Assembly (NCBI GenBank): GCA_018417955.1
Contig: JACTVC010000006.1
Span: 744,001 to 808,000 of the forward strand
Reading direction: 5' to 3'
From: Laccaria trichodermophora
Lineage: Eukaryota > Basidiomycota > Agaricomycetes > Agaricales > Hydnangiaceae
Length of the DNA: 64,000 bases
In this document: positions 11,476 to 23,100 of the stretch, piece after piece
How the letters are laid out: each line of letters begins with the position of its first letter
Position numbering within the stretch: position 1 is the first letter of the stretch
The notes under the pieces: generated by a model
What the model saw: only the letters and a program-made list of their open reading frames with translations
What the model was told of the DNA's origin: nothing
Database searches by the model: none
Made by a program: the position numbers and the translations under genes

Positions 11476-12224
11476 AAATTGAATTTCCTTTCTTATTTTT
11501 CTAGCTCTATTTGTATTAAATTATTATATTAGGAAATGTATCCAGACCATGTATCTATTTCTTTTTTCCCCCTTTTTGTCTGACTCTCTGGATATATTTC
11601 CAGAATAGGACATGTGCACAGGCCATTAACAATAGTTTATTATTTTTTCTCCTTTTTTTCTGATAGCAGTGGTGGTATTGTAAGTGCCAAAATCTTTCCT
11701 GGAAAGACAGATCACATGACCACATCATATGATCTATGTCATAATTACATCATCTGACCTATCACATGACATAGAACATGAACAACTATAAGTTAGATGT
11801 TTGTTTGTTATTTGTTCTATTACTTCCATGCCTATCCATGCATGTCCTTGATTGGTATTTATGACTACTACTGACAAGTACAAAAAGGAGTCATGTGACA
11901 CAATAGCTAAGCAATGGAAAGTAAATAATGATAAGATCCCAGATATGCCAGCCATTTCCATACTTGTCAGTAGTAGTCCCATGTATGAGGGGTCAGGCTA
12001 TCAGATATATTCCCTATCGAATGGATTCTATATATGCATATCACAGTAGTCACACTTCTTATGCATCTTTGTACATGCATCTTCTCTGTTTCCACTTGCA
12101 TATAAGAGTATTATTGTCTTCATGACTCTTTATCAAGCTTAGTGAAGGAATAGAGTGACAATGTCAGCTGTAGATTGTGACTCTTTTAGGAGAGCTTGTG
12201 ACTCTTTTTCCCTTCCCTACATTC

Positions 12225-12560
12225 TGGCAGGATCCTGCTAAACCTTTCTGCAGCATTCTGGGAAAGGTGAGTACAGCTACACTTGTAACATTCCAGAGCA
12301 TAAGTAGCTACTCACTTAGCTTGACTCTGTAAGACTCTCTTAGATTCAAAACTTCTTGCAAGGTCTTCACACCATAACACAAACCATCAAATTCTCCTTA
12401 GCTTGCCAGACACTTATATTGACATTACTCCAGAGTACAAGTGTCAGCACAGTTTATCAGGGCAGGTCTTATCAGATCTGTGGTGTTATCCCTTCCTGCA
12501 TCTGTATCCAATCACTCATGGACTTCCCAAGAGGTAGCAGAGGTGACAGTGCTTTGCACT
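12225..12560 (+). repeat. LTR-like fragment inside long-TIR element 1
   Basis: CATTCCAGAGCATAAGTAGC, then CACACCATAACACAAACC and AGCTTGCCAG, appear in the same order and spacing as the complement of 30075-30200, the putative Gypsy LTR region. Part of this block (AGTTTATCAGGGCAGGTCTT) recurs at 27098 in the second long-TIR element. It was probably captured before the two elements separated. Confidence 0.5.
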
Positions 12561-13022
12561 GCTGTTTGCATAATGAAGTTTAGGAATCATGTTTATATGT
12601 ATTGTATTGTGACCCACAAATTGGGAAGTAAGAGACCAATTACATCCACCAAGGCCTGTAATGTCTAGCACTGATAGATGTTGCTCATCATGGCAAACAA
12701 TGATCTGTGCCTGCATCTCATCTGATATCTGAGGCACCATGAGAGTTGGGGTTGAGATATTCCATTGACAGCTCCTGCATTTGATGCACAGATAATCCAT
12801 TAGTCCTACTCAATTACAAGTTATGCGAGGTAAGTTATTTTATGAAGATATATGAGCTCAATATGTCCCTTGACGACCCTTGATGCCAAGATGTCTGAGT
12901 TTCAAAAGAGCTGTAGCCTCAGCAGGCCGCAGCTAGTTCACGCATATTGATCTTATCGTGATCACTACTTATCATAGTCGAGATTATATATATTTCAAGT
13001 TTTCTGCCAATCCTCCTTCGTC

Positions 13023-14476
13023 ATGGCACGAGATGGCTCCAGGCACCGTAACAAACAACGTTCTGCAAGCGAGCAATTCAAAAATCGTAAAAGCGCGCTC
13101 CCCGATTTGGAAGCACTTGCCATCCTACTGCTTGCTGATGCGGACACAGATGACGAAGAACTAGTGGCTCTTTCTGTTGCGCAAATCATCATGCAAGAGG
13201 CTCATGATGTCAAGGCAATGAATGGTGGCCGCTACGGCACTCAAGGCTATTATGATTGAAAAAAATCGAAGGATTTTTTCGACCTGTTGATGTATGAATT
13301 CTCAGATAGGTGGTTTAAGGCATGGATGCGGTAAGTGGGTTTATTGGTTCACTTCAAAGTTAATTCTCTTTTTAAGAATGGATTGAGAGTCTTTCTGGCA
13401 CATACATGATCTTATCTCAGACGATTTGGTGTTTTTCAGCAAGGCCAAACCTCAGAGATCTCCGAAGTACCAGCTAGCCACATTTTTTTGCCGGGTTGGC
13501 TCTGAGACAGCGGTCAAGACTGCCGCAATTATTGCAATTGCAGAAGGGACTGTATATAAATACAGTGAAAGGGTCTGCAAAGCTCTTCACAACATACGCG
13601 CTGACCATCTTGCTTTTCCTGGTGGTCTCAGACGCCAGTTCCTCTCTGAGGAGATGGACACCAAATGGTGTTTCCCTGGGTGTGTCGGATCAGGAGATGG
13701 GAGCTATTTCTACCTTATAAACAGGCCAGTGATAAATGGGTTTGCATACTGGTGTCGCAAAAAATTCTACGCTGTAAGTCTCTCTTTTTTGTTTTTGGGT
13801 GAGCGTTGGATGAATTGTTATATAGCTGATTATCCAAGCCACTGTTGACTATCGGGGGATATTTACATCCTATGATCTTGGATGGCCGGGTTCTGTTCAA
13901 GATAGTAGGGTTTTTCGCAACTCAGATTTGTGGAAAAATCGGCATGCATTCTTTGAAGATCACGAGTACATTCTGGTTGATAAAGGTAACTAGACATCTT
14001 GAATTAAGAATGACACCCGAAACTAATTTTGTATGGCAGGATATCCACTGACAAAGTACTCAATTCGCCCGTTCAATGATTTCGACTTGACATGTGAGCC
14101 GGAGGAAGCTGCTATCCGAAAGCAGTGGAACCGTCACTTATCATCGCTGCGTATTTTCGTTGAACACGCATTTGGACAACTGAAGGGCCGCTTTCCCTAC
14201 CTCCGATTTGTACCTGGGAAAGATCTCAATGAAATCTACAACATGATTGAAGCTCTATTGATTGTTCATAATATTCTCGAGGTGAGGAACGACGACCCCA
14301 ACACCATTGAAGGGTTTAATGGCGCAGAGGCAGATGATGTGGATGAGGTTCGAGGGGATGCACCACCAGATTTGATTGACCCTGAGGAGGATGCTCTCTA
14401 TGCCCAAGGTCTTTATCGCCACAAGCTCCTCATAGATTATTTTGCAAGATGGGTTTCTACCCCCTGTAGTCTTTGA
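13023..14476 (+). pseudogene. PIF/Harbinger transposase (DDE superfamily), decayed
   Basis: Start at 13023 (MARDGSRHRNKQ). The frame continues past a TGA at 13257-13259 (GYYD*KKSKDFF) to a donor GTAAGT at 13331. A 46-base intron ends at 13376, and a second TGA lies at 13384-13386 (MD*ESFWHIHDL). Further introns are about 13771-13840 and 13986-14038. The catalytic triad is visible: D at 13696 (GSGDGSYF), D at 13901 (SVQDSRVF) and E at 14162 (FVEHAFGQLKGRFP). The C-terminus is acidic. Apart from the two stops the reading frame and splice sites are intact, so inactivation looks recent. Known transposases of this group cut and paste DNA together with a Myb-like partner. Confidence 0.85.
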
Positions 14477-14479
14477 TCC

Positions 14480-15560
14480 AACCCCCCTTTTATGAGTACT
14501 GATCCAACCCCCAAAATAAAAGTACTGATCCAACCTAAATATGAAGTACTGATTCAACCTTAAAAAAACTACAAACCCAACCCAGGTTTGTAATGTACTG
14601 ATTTAACCCCTATTTACAAGTTCTTGAAGTACTGACACAACCCTGCTTTTGAAAATTTAAACTACTGATCCAACCCTCTTTTCAAGCTCTCAAAGTACTG
14701 ACACAACCCTGCTTTTGAAGTTGAAGTTTTAAACTACTTATCCAACCCCTCTTTACAAGCTCTTAAACTACTGATGTAGCCTGGTTGAATCAGCACTTTG
14801 ATACATCAAAACCCAGGTTGAATCAGTACTTTGATACACCAAAATCCAGGTTGAATCAGTACTTTAATACATCAAAATCCAGGTTGAATCAGTACTTTCA
14901 TTATACAAAGTCTGGGTTGAATCAGCACTCTCATTATACAAAGTCTAGGCTACCTCAAAGCTCTCAACATCTAAGCTAAAGGTTGAAACAGGCTTTTGGA
15001 ATCTGAATTAGAGCAGGAGTTCAAAACACTAAAAAAGATTGAATCTTCAGGGTTGAACTAGGACTTTAATATACATCAGGAATTTAATCTACTAAAACCT
15101 GGGTTGAATCAGGACTTCAGCATACCCAATATCCAGGGTTAAATCAGGAGTTTCAAAACCTGGGTTGGATCAGCACTTAGATACAGAAAAACCTGGGTTG
15201 AATCAAGACTTTAGTACAACCAATATCCAGGGTTAAATCAGCAGTTTCAAAACCTGGGTTGGATCAGCACTTAGATACTGTAAAACCTGGGTTGAATCAG
15301 GACTTTCAAAACCTGGGTTGTATCAGCACTTAAAAACACTGAAACCTGGGTTGAATCAGCACTTCAAGTACTCAATTTCCAGGGTTAGATCAGTACTTCC
15401 AAAAGGGTTGACTCAGTACTTAGAAAATGCTGGATCAGCACTTTTAAAAATGTTGGATCAGTACTTTATATATCTGATAATGGGGGTTGTCTCAGTACAT
15501 TTGGGTTTTGCTGGGTCAGTACTTTGTAAACCAGGGTTGGATCAAAGACTACAGGGGGTA
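14480..15560. repeat. Head-to-head 33-bp repeat arrays between the Harbinger genes
   Basis: About 14490-14775 carries units reading GTACTGATCCAACCC. From about 14780 to 15545 the units read in the opposite sense, GGGTTGAATCAGTACTTT, with a period near 33 bases. The array therefore switches orientation once near 14775 and could fold into a large imperfect hairpin. It fills the space between the 3' ends of the two convergent genes. No ORF of note is present. Confidence 0.8.
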
Positions 15561-15738
15561 GAAACATATTTTGGGATTATTTTGTAGCACGTCAACCCAC
15601 AATGTAAAGGGTTTCCTTAGTATACATGCATGATTAATATATGGAAGATTATCTTGATTAGAAAGGTGGGCAATTAAAGGTGAAGGGTATGTAAAAACAA
15701 AGATTGTTGAACTAAAATTATTCATGGAAAAATCATAC

Positions 15739-17367
15739 CTAGTCTTCCTTGCTGAGCCTGTCGACCAATTTCTGGCCAGCTGCCTGGATTGCTGGATTCG
15801 TATGTTCAAGCATCTTCATGGCCCTCTCCCACTCCTTTGCTTTGAATGCCTCATCCTCGCGTGCTTGCTGCCGCTTGAGCACCTCCATACGCTCCCTCCA
15901 GTCCTCCTCCTCACGAATGTCACGTCGTCTTGCAAGCTCGAGTTTGGCCTCCTCAATGGCAGTTGTAGTCTTGGCTTTCTGCTCGATAGCGCTGACCGCT
16001 TGTTGAAGGAAGCCTTGATTTTCGGTGGCTGTAACATCTTTGTCGCTTGACGACTTCTTGAGTTTTTTCTTTGTGGGGCTGTCGTCGCTGTCATGGGTTT
16101 TCCCTCGAGAGTTGATGACCCTGTGGCGAACCACGCTTGCGTCGTCGTGTGCGCTAACGTTGTGAGTGCATGGAAACAGGCTAGAGGAATATAAACACAT
16201 ACATGCTGTCAATCATGTCAAATATCTTTGATTGTTGGAACTCCTGCAACGTTTCCTTCGAATACCCAAAGCGTGTCATCTTGCGGCGCTTTCGTTTTCC
16301 ACCGTTGGCTATGATTTCTCCTTCACCCTCGTCATCGTCATCGTCATCCGTGTCATCGCTGCTATCCACCACTCGGTCCGCATCGCCATCACCCCCACCC
16401 GTGTGCTCTTGCATCTCCTGCACGGCTTTGTACTTCGGCCAAGCCTGATTGGCCCAGTAGTTTCGGATTTGCTGGGGCTTCACGCGGCCAGCTGGGGTCA
16501 GAATGTGAGATGATAACTACCAAACCCTCAGCTCTCGAATTGGTAAAATGGTTGATTACTCACATTGCTCCAGATGTGTGCTTGTTGTAACCTGAAGACA
16601 TCCCATCTTTCAGGCTGGGTGATATACGCAATCATCTTCAACTTGTCCTCTTCCGTGAGTCCCTTCTCCTCATCATTCTCACCCTTTTCCTTCCCATCCT
16701 TTTCCTTCCCATCCTTTGAATCTACCTCTGTATCTTTCTCGTTGCCTCTCCTTTTCCCCTTCTTTGTACCAACATCTTTATCCTTCCTCTCCACCAGCTT
16801 GAGACCAGCCGTGATCTGTTCTGCAGCACTGAGCTTCTCAATCTCATCGTCGGATCTGCCCACATCTCGACGATTAGCTGCACCTGTCTTGCTACCCATC
16901 CCCTTTGCCACTTTCCCACCTTTTTTCGAAGTTTTCGCTTTGGCTGGCTTGGTCGGTCATTTTTGGGCTAATGTTTCTTCTGCAGCGCTTGGTTGTTCAA
17001 CATCAGGGTTGCCATACGTGGTACGCGTGTTCGGCACAGGAATGTCGCGTAAAGTGCGCGCGGGTGTCATTGAAGGAACGACTGGATCTTCATAACCACG
17101 CATGTCTGCAGAGCTTCCGAATGATAGGAACAATGACGGGTGTTGAGTGGGTACATATCGGTTGGATGGGCTGCGTGTTGAGTGGATTGGGTCATACACA
17201 TATGGGGACAGTGTGTACAGCTGGCCATAACATGCAAAGTTCGGTGTAGGGATGTTCGCAGGGGTGCTAGGAACGTTCAAGCGGTAGGAATGTGGGTTGG
17301 GGAGGAGGTCTTCGGGTGGAGGGGTGGATAACTCTGCAGAAGAGAAGTTCCAGTCATTGTAATCCAT
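15739..17367 (-). pseudogene. Myb/SANT-like partner protein of the Harbinger element
   Basis: Reading leftward from 17367 (MDYNDWNFSSAEL), the frame runs with one TGA at 16957-16959 (ETLAQK*PTKPAK) into a lysine-rich low-complexity part. The Myb/SANT-like segment follows (LTEEDKLKMIAY..., WDVFRLQQAHIWSNV), then after an intron near 16500-16570 comes KPQQIRNYWANQAWPKYKAV, an acidic stretch and MTRFGYSKETLQEF. After another intron a C-terminal coiled coil rich in R/E/K begins (AIEQKAKTTTAIEEAK...). Known Harbinger partners bind the termini and import the transposase into the nucleus. An alternative upstream start near 17500 is possible. The gene is convergent with the transposase. Confidence 0.75.
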
Positions 17368-17512
17368 ATCTTGTGTTCAACTTGTTGCCCGAATCGATGT
17401 GCAAACGGCCTTGAATATTTTTTCAATAGTAGGTACATAGTGCGCACTACAGCCCGGCGCCTCTGTGCTTTCTTTTCAAACTCAGACATCTTGGCATCAA
17501 GGGTTGTCAAGC

Positions 17513-17578
17513 AACATATTGAGCTCATATATCTTCGTAAAATAACTTACCTCGCATAACTCGTAATTGAGTAGGACT
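17513..17578 (-). repeat. Right terminal inverted repeat of the Harbinger element
   Basis: This is the complement of 12802-12867 with about three mismatches (AGTTATGCGAGGTAAGTTAT shared). It ends GAGTAGGACT next to the ATT duplication. Confidence 0.85.
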
Positions 17579-17879
17579 ATTCTACTATACAGAATTTTAC
17601 CAGACTAAAATCAGAAAAAAATAGGGAGAGTGGTGATGATGGGGTACTGTTCACATGGTCTGTGCACATTTCCTAATATAGTAATTAACGAAAATGTATC
17701 CAAAAATAAGAAAATAAATTCACATAATGTAAATAGTTGTTGATAATGTTGATGTACTATTTACTTGGTCTGTGCATGTTTCCAAATATGGTAATTAGTA
17801 AAAATATCGCCAGAAAATCAGAAATAAAAGAGAAAAAATATGTGACAGTAGTTATCTCATATGCATTATATAGTTGTTT

Positions 17880-18075
17880 ATGTTGTGTATCATGTGATAC
17901 AGTCATATGATATGACATGTGTGTGATAATAAAGTCATGTGACACAAACCATGTGATATATAAGAGTCAGGTGACATCATCATCATCATGTGATCATGTG
18001 ACATATCATAGATCATGTGACATATCATACAATGTATCCTGTGATACAACCATGTGATGCAGTCATGTGATCTCT
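17880..18075. repeat. Cluster of TCACATGA/ATCATGTGAT motifs
   Basis: About a dozen near-palindromic words of the form ATCATGTGAT or CATGTGATAC lie in 200 bases. Similar clusters are at 11700-11770 in the other half of this element and at 25190-25310 and 27690-27800 in the second long-TIR element. They sit at the inner margin of the arms and may be protein-binding sites. No gene is visible. Confidence 0.6.
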
Positions 18076-18267
18076 TTTTCCACACTTATAACATCACTAC
18101 TGCTATTTTTTGTTATTTCTGTGTAGCTGTTGTAATATGGTGTAATGAGGTCTGGCCACAGAAATTAATAAGGTAATTGATGAAAATAGAGCTAAAAAGT
18201 GACTAAAGAGAGTGAAAAAATAATAGGGTATGTTGATGGTCTGTGCACATTTCCTGATAAGAAATTA

Positions 18268-20242
18268 TATTCAGAAAATTAGAAGGAAAAAGAGAAAAAT
18301 AATGGACTGTTGTTGACAATATTGGGGTATTGTATACATGGTCTGTGCACATTTCCTAAAATAGTAATTAATACAAATATAGCTAGAAAAATTAGAAAAA
18401 AGATTTACATGATATAAATGGTTGTTGATAATGTTGATGTACTGTTTACTTGGTCTGTGCATATTTCCAAATATGGTAATGAATGAAAATATGGCCATAA
18501 ACTCAGAAGAAAAAGAGAAAAATAATAGACTATTGTTAACAATATTTAGATACCATATACATAGTCTGTGGATATTTCCTAATATGGTAAATGATACAAA
18601 TATAGCTGGAAAAAGAGGAAAAAAAAAATAGAAAAAGAATAGACATACCATCACAGCTGAATGCAGAATGATAGGTCATGCAGATCAACACATACATAGA
18701 GCAGACTCTCAAATGTTACTGTGGTACTACAGTGACATCAATTATTTGACTCATTGTGAGAACTTGGTGAGAACTCAGCCATCATGTTGCTTTGAAAATT
18801 TGACAGTCTGCCCTATGCATGTGTCAGTCTGGTGTGGCTTATCATTCTGCATTCAGCTATAACTGTTATTTACAATGTTGGTGGTCTGTGCATATTTCCA
18901 AATAAGGTAATTTGTGCAAATATTGCCAGAAAATTACAATAAAATACAAGAAACATTAAAGAAAATATTGGATGGTAGTCACTATTGGTTATAATGTTGC
19001 AGAGGTGAAATCAGAGTAAATGAGGCAAGATTACTATTTTAAATGAAAATCATTTAGAAAATGTGGTAAAAATGAGAAAAAATAGGATTTGTTGTTGGGT
19101 ACTGTTGTCAAGGTCTAAGGTCTATATCTAAAAAAGGAAATTCAAGTATTTGTAATAGAGAGATGAGAATTCTAGGAGATTCTAGCCATTTCTGCAGAAA
19201 TAGGTGGGGCACAGTAAAGTACTGGTAGTCAGCATGTCATTATAGTCAACAGACATGAATACATCATATCATATCATATCATAATATACATATTTATAAC
19301 TTCAGACACTGACAATCCTCAGAGCTCTCTGCAGTTCTTAGAAATATGCCTCTATAAAAGTGAAAAAAAAAGCTGGCATAGTCAATCTGACAGTTCCCAA
19401 ACTCTCTCTAGTCTTTAGGAACATACTTCAGTGAAGAAATATGGCTCACACATCAGCCAATATTTACTTCTGGTAATTTGCAAGAATAATAGACATCAGT
19501 AATAATTCAGTAAGTAAGGCTAGTCTATTATAGGCAGTTATTAATATACACTCAACATAAGAGCAGTCAGTAACAACCTTTATTATCTGATAGAGCAGAA
19601 TTTAGAGGCTATAACTATATAACAAATAGCTGAATACCACCAATAGATAGAGCTGAATGCAATATATAATCTGGTTTTTCTATAATAAAAATACAATATA
19701 AACTAAAAAGGCAAATTTAGGACCAAAATGATCTTTATGATAAATTTTGTAGAAAAGTTGAATCCAGAAGATAAAAGTTTGAATGGTCAGAAATTTTTGA
19801 AGTTTTTTTTTTTGAAACTAGGACCCCAGATACTCCATGACACTGGCAGGAAATTTTTTGCCTATGTGACATGGCTAAAAGATTTCCAAGCAGTGTGACA
19901 TAGTCAAAACATTTTTCAGCAGTGTGACATGGCTAAAAGATTTCTCAGCAGTGTGATATGGTTCAAAAATTTCTTAGCAGTGTGACATGGCCAAAACATT
20001 TTTCAGCAGTGTCACACAGCTAAAAAAATTCCTACCACTTTCAGATGGCTAGGATATTTTTCAATACAAAATATGAGCCCAAATATTTCTGGTCACAATA
20101 TTGAAGGCCAAACATTTTTGCCCAATGTAATAATATATTTTTCTCCAGAGGCAAAAAAATAACCAGCCAAAGGATCTATTAGCCTGGATAATTTTTCAAG
20201 ATTTCCTAGCTAATAGCTTGGTCAAGGTGGGTGACTGAAGTG
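18268..20242 (-). repeat. Right terminal inverted repeat of long-TIR element 1
   Basis: This is the inverted copy of 9502-11475. The 33-base subterminal units occur at about 19845-20025, with GTGTGACATGGCTAAA as their core on this strand. The terminus ends at 20242 with GGTGGGTGACTGAAGTG and abuts a Gypsy fragment. Confidence 0.85.
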
Positions 20243-21057
20243 TTCCAATGTACCACGCCTCTCCTCAAAAGCAGGAAATAATTGACGAACAGTTGAACAC
20301 CTGGTTTGAACAGGGGGTCATCGAGCTGTCTAAAAGCCCCTGGAGCACGCCAGTAGTCATTGCCTACCAAACGGAAAACCCAGGTTTTGTGTCGACTATC
20401 GCAAATTGAACGCTGTGACTATACCAGATGAATTTCCCATTCTGAGACAGTCGGATATTCTAGCTTTGTTATCAGGTGCTCAGGTACTATCATTGCTGGA
20501 CACTCTGTCAGGGTTTACACAGTTGGAGTTAGCAGAGGAGGACATTGAAAAGACAGCTTTTTGGACACACCAGGGACTCTTTCAGTTCAAATGCTTACCA
20601 TTCAGATTATGAAATGGGCCTTCAATTTTTCAGAGAGTAATGCAGAGTATACTCGCTCCATATCTCTGGCTATTCTGCCTAGTGTATATTGATGACATTG
20701 TCATTTTCTCCAAGTCCTATGAGGAGCATTTAGTTCACATGGACAAGGTCCTGGAAGCCATTGAAAATGCAGGAATAACACTTTCCCCAAAAAAGTGTCA
20801 CCTTTTTTACAGATCCATACTCCTCCTGGGGCATAAAGTGTCACATTTAGGATTATCAACACATGCAGAAAAAGTCAGCACAATCATGGACCTTGAATGG
20901 CCCAAGAAACTTTCTCAATTACAGGCCTTGTTAGGTATGGTAGTGTACTTCTTGGCTTTTATTCCTTATTACGCATCAATCTGTGCCCCTTTATTCCAAC
21001 TACTTAGGAAAGGTTGCAAATGGTCTTGGGGAGTGGAGCAGGAGCACGTGTTTCAGT
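20243..21057 (+). pseudogene. Ty3/Gypsy reverse transcriptase fragment
   Basis: About 815 bases encode the RT palm and thumb region: PDEFPILRQSDILAL, LDTLSGFTQLEL, then YIDDIVIFSKSYEEHLVHMD and LSPKKCHLF. The sequence closely parallels 36848-37655 on the minus strand. There is a TGA at 20610-20612 (PFRL*NGPS) and a shift just before 20406. Both ends stop exactly at KDZ-type termini (20242 and CACTTCAGTCACCCA at 21058), so it looks like a Gypsy copy cut by two separate element ends. It is not functional. Confidence 0.9.
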
Positions 21058-22330
21058 CACTTCAGTCACCCATTTTTGGGTACCTATGAGGTACATCAAT
21101 TCCTTGATTTAGGGTACCTTGGGGGTACCCATTCCGGGGTGGTATATGAGCTCCATACCAATACCATGGTACCATGGAATGGAAAACCCATACCATACCC
21201 CACTCATACCAATACCATGTTACCATACCATACCAATACCATGTCACCATACCATACCAGATGGTATGATGTCACTTCATACCATCATACCAAAGTTGAC
21301 ATAGGGTGTCTGGGGTCCTTTTCCAAAATACATAAATTATTTCTGCAGGCTGCAATACTGGTCCATTGGGTGCCATTTTTTGTGGGGTGGTTCTCCAGGT
21401 TTTTCCTGAGATATTAGGCTACAAATTGAGGCCAGATAGTCCAAACCATCTATTGAAAATGAGTTTAAATAGGCTTTATCCCAGCTTTCCCATGCATCCA
21501 AAGCCATTTAATGATACATATCTTTCCCAATCCTTTCTATTAAAACAATATTCATCCAAATCAAACAAAACCACATCTATTGTGATGAAGTGGTCATAGA
21601 GAAGAAAAGAAAAGTGAAAAGGCTTTCAGGTTTTTGCTAAGATTTCCAATTCCAAGTGGAGGCCAGATAGTGAACTCCAACCTTTAAAAATCAGTTCAAT
21701 TGAGGGTTTTTTCATTCCTGAAAAGCCATTAATATGAATGCTTTCAATAATAGGTTAAATATATTTTGCCCAGTAGGGCCAATCAGACAGTCCTGCCTAC
21801 TTACATAGCATACACATATAGTATGGCCAACAACACCATCATATAATCTCAATTTTCTTAAACACTACATATGTTGGAATCAAGTATTGTTGTCCTGAGT
21901 GTTTTGCCAAAGTCTTCTTTGTCATAATAGTTGGTCCAATTTATTGAAGCTAAGTGAATCTGTCCAATCCAAAGTCTTGTCAGAGTCTCCATTATCAAAA
22001 TATTATACCATGGTATTGTAATCCCATGTTGCACTCTCATACCATACCATACCATAGTATTGCACTCCCATAACATACCATACCATGGTTTTGCAATCCC
22101 ATCCCATCCCATCCCATACCATACCATGGTATTGCAATTCCATCCCATCCCATACCATACCATACCATACCATACCATACCATACCATACCATGGTATTG
22201 CACTCCCATACCATACCATACCATGGTATAGCACCCTCATACCATACCATACCATGGTATTGCACCCTCATACCATACCATACCATGCACCCTCATACCA
22301 CACCATGGTATCAGGAACCATAATCTATTT
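21058..22330 (+). repeat. Repeat block with CCATA/ACCAT pentamers
   Basis: It begins with CACTTCAGTCACCCA, the first 15 bases of the KDZ-type terminus, then differs (TTTTTGGGTACC). Two clusters of ACCAT/CCATACC pentamers (about 21150-21270 and 22010-22310) are separated by about 700 bases of AT-rich sequence without a gene. Apparent ORFs of W/Y/G/M repeats in the second cluster are translations of the pentamer. It may be a separate small element whose right end I cannot place. Confidence 0.6.
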
Positions 22331-22394
22331 TTATTTAGGCAGAGGAAGGCAGAAAACCCTCATTTCGAAGTTTGTTTACATATATTTACCAATA

Positions 22395-22930
22395 GCTTTG
22401 ACTGAAGTGAGGCTAAAATTTTGTAGTGTCCGCTTTGATGATTTCCTAATTGGGAAAAGCGTTACACTTTTTTCTGCCACACCTAATGTCAGGCACAGTG
22501 TGCAGTTAGGTTGGGAACTGTTTCCCATGCTCTTTGGGCCACTGGAGTTAGTGGCTAGCTTAGTGTTGTCATTGTTCATGACGATGTCCGCACTATTTCC
22601 TAATTGGGAAAAGCATTACACTTTTTTCAGACACAGCTGATGTCAGGCACAGTGCGCATTTAGGTTGGGAACTGTTTCCCACGCCTTTTGGGCCAGAAGA
22701 GTTAATGGCTAGCATGGTGTTGTCATTGTTAATGATGATGTGCGCACTATTTCCTAATTCGGCCATTTCCTAATTGGGAAAAGCGTTACACTTTTTTCTG
22801 CCACACCTGATGTCAGGCACAATGCACATTTAGGTTGGGAACTGTTTCCCACGCTCTTTGGGCCACTGGAGTTAGTGGCTAGCTTAGTGTTGTCATTGTT
22901 TATGACGATGTTCGCATATTTCTTAATTTG
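22395..22930 (+). repeat. Tandem repeat, period about 154 bases
   Basis: ATTTCCTAATTGGGAAAAGC recurs at 22441, 22594 and about 22749/22765, with a weaker copy at 22904. Each is followed by TTACACTTTTTTC, AGGTTGGGAACTGTTTCCC and a GTTGTCATTG block. The third unit has a local duplication of about 16 bases (CTAATTCGGCCATTTCCTAA). No gene is present. Confidence 0.8.
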
Positions 22931-22959
22931 GAAAGTCATTACATAATATCAGTTTGGTT

Positions 22960-23100
22960 TGTACTGTCCGCTTTTTCACTACAAAAATTACTAGTGTGCG
23001 CTTTTTCATTACTAAACTTTGTAGTGTCCGCTTTTTTGACTACAAATGTTTGTAGTCTTTGCCTTTTTCATTACAAAGGCTTGTAGTGTGCGCTTTTTTG
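22960..23100 (+). repeat. TTTGTAGTGTCCGC repeats abutting long-TIR element 2
   Basis: Short units TTTGTAGTGTCCGCTTTTT and GTGTGCGCTTTTTCATTAC are the same as in the inner layer of family A at 770-990. The array stops exactly where the next KDZ-type terminus begins. Confidence 0.7.

Larger units (their letters stand above)
12802..17578. mobile_element. PIF/Harbinger-like transposon nested in long-TIR element 1
   Basis: Inverted ends of about 65 bases (AGTCCTACTCAATTAC... at 12802 and its complement ending at 17578) enclose 4,777 bp and are flanked by ATT on each side (12799-12801 and 17579-17581), a 3-bp target duplication. Inside are two convergent genes: a DDE_4-type transposase on the plus strand and a Myb/SANT-like protein on the minus strand, the standard PIF/Harbinger pair. 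A repeat array separates them. The duplication differs from the usual TWA, which is odd. Both genes carry premature stops, so this copy is probably not autonomous now. Confidence 0.88.
9502..20242. mobile_element. Long-TIR element 1, KDZ-type termini, with nested Harbinger
   Basis: The ends are CACTTCAGTCACCCACCTTG at 9502 and its complement ending at 20242. The arms (9502-11475 and 18268-20242) are about 1.97 kb each and nearly identical; every position pairs about centre 14872. The outer 450 bases match the ends of the KDZ transposon at 42017-57456. The core holds a PIF/Harbinger insertion and AT-rich sequence but no KDZ transposase, so this is inferred to be a non-autonomous relative. No matching target duplication is seen: the 8 bases outside are AAAAGACT and TTCCAATG. 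The core outside the Harbinger insertion resembles that of the element at 23101-29900. Confidence 0.8.

Noticed and set aside
21858..22323. Open frames of up to 142 codons rich in W, Y, G and M in the CCATA cluster
   Set aside because: They are translations of a five-base repeat in several frames; no domain and no codon pattern.
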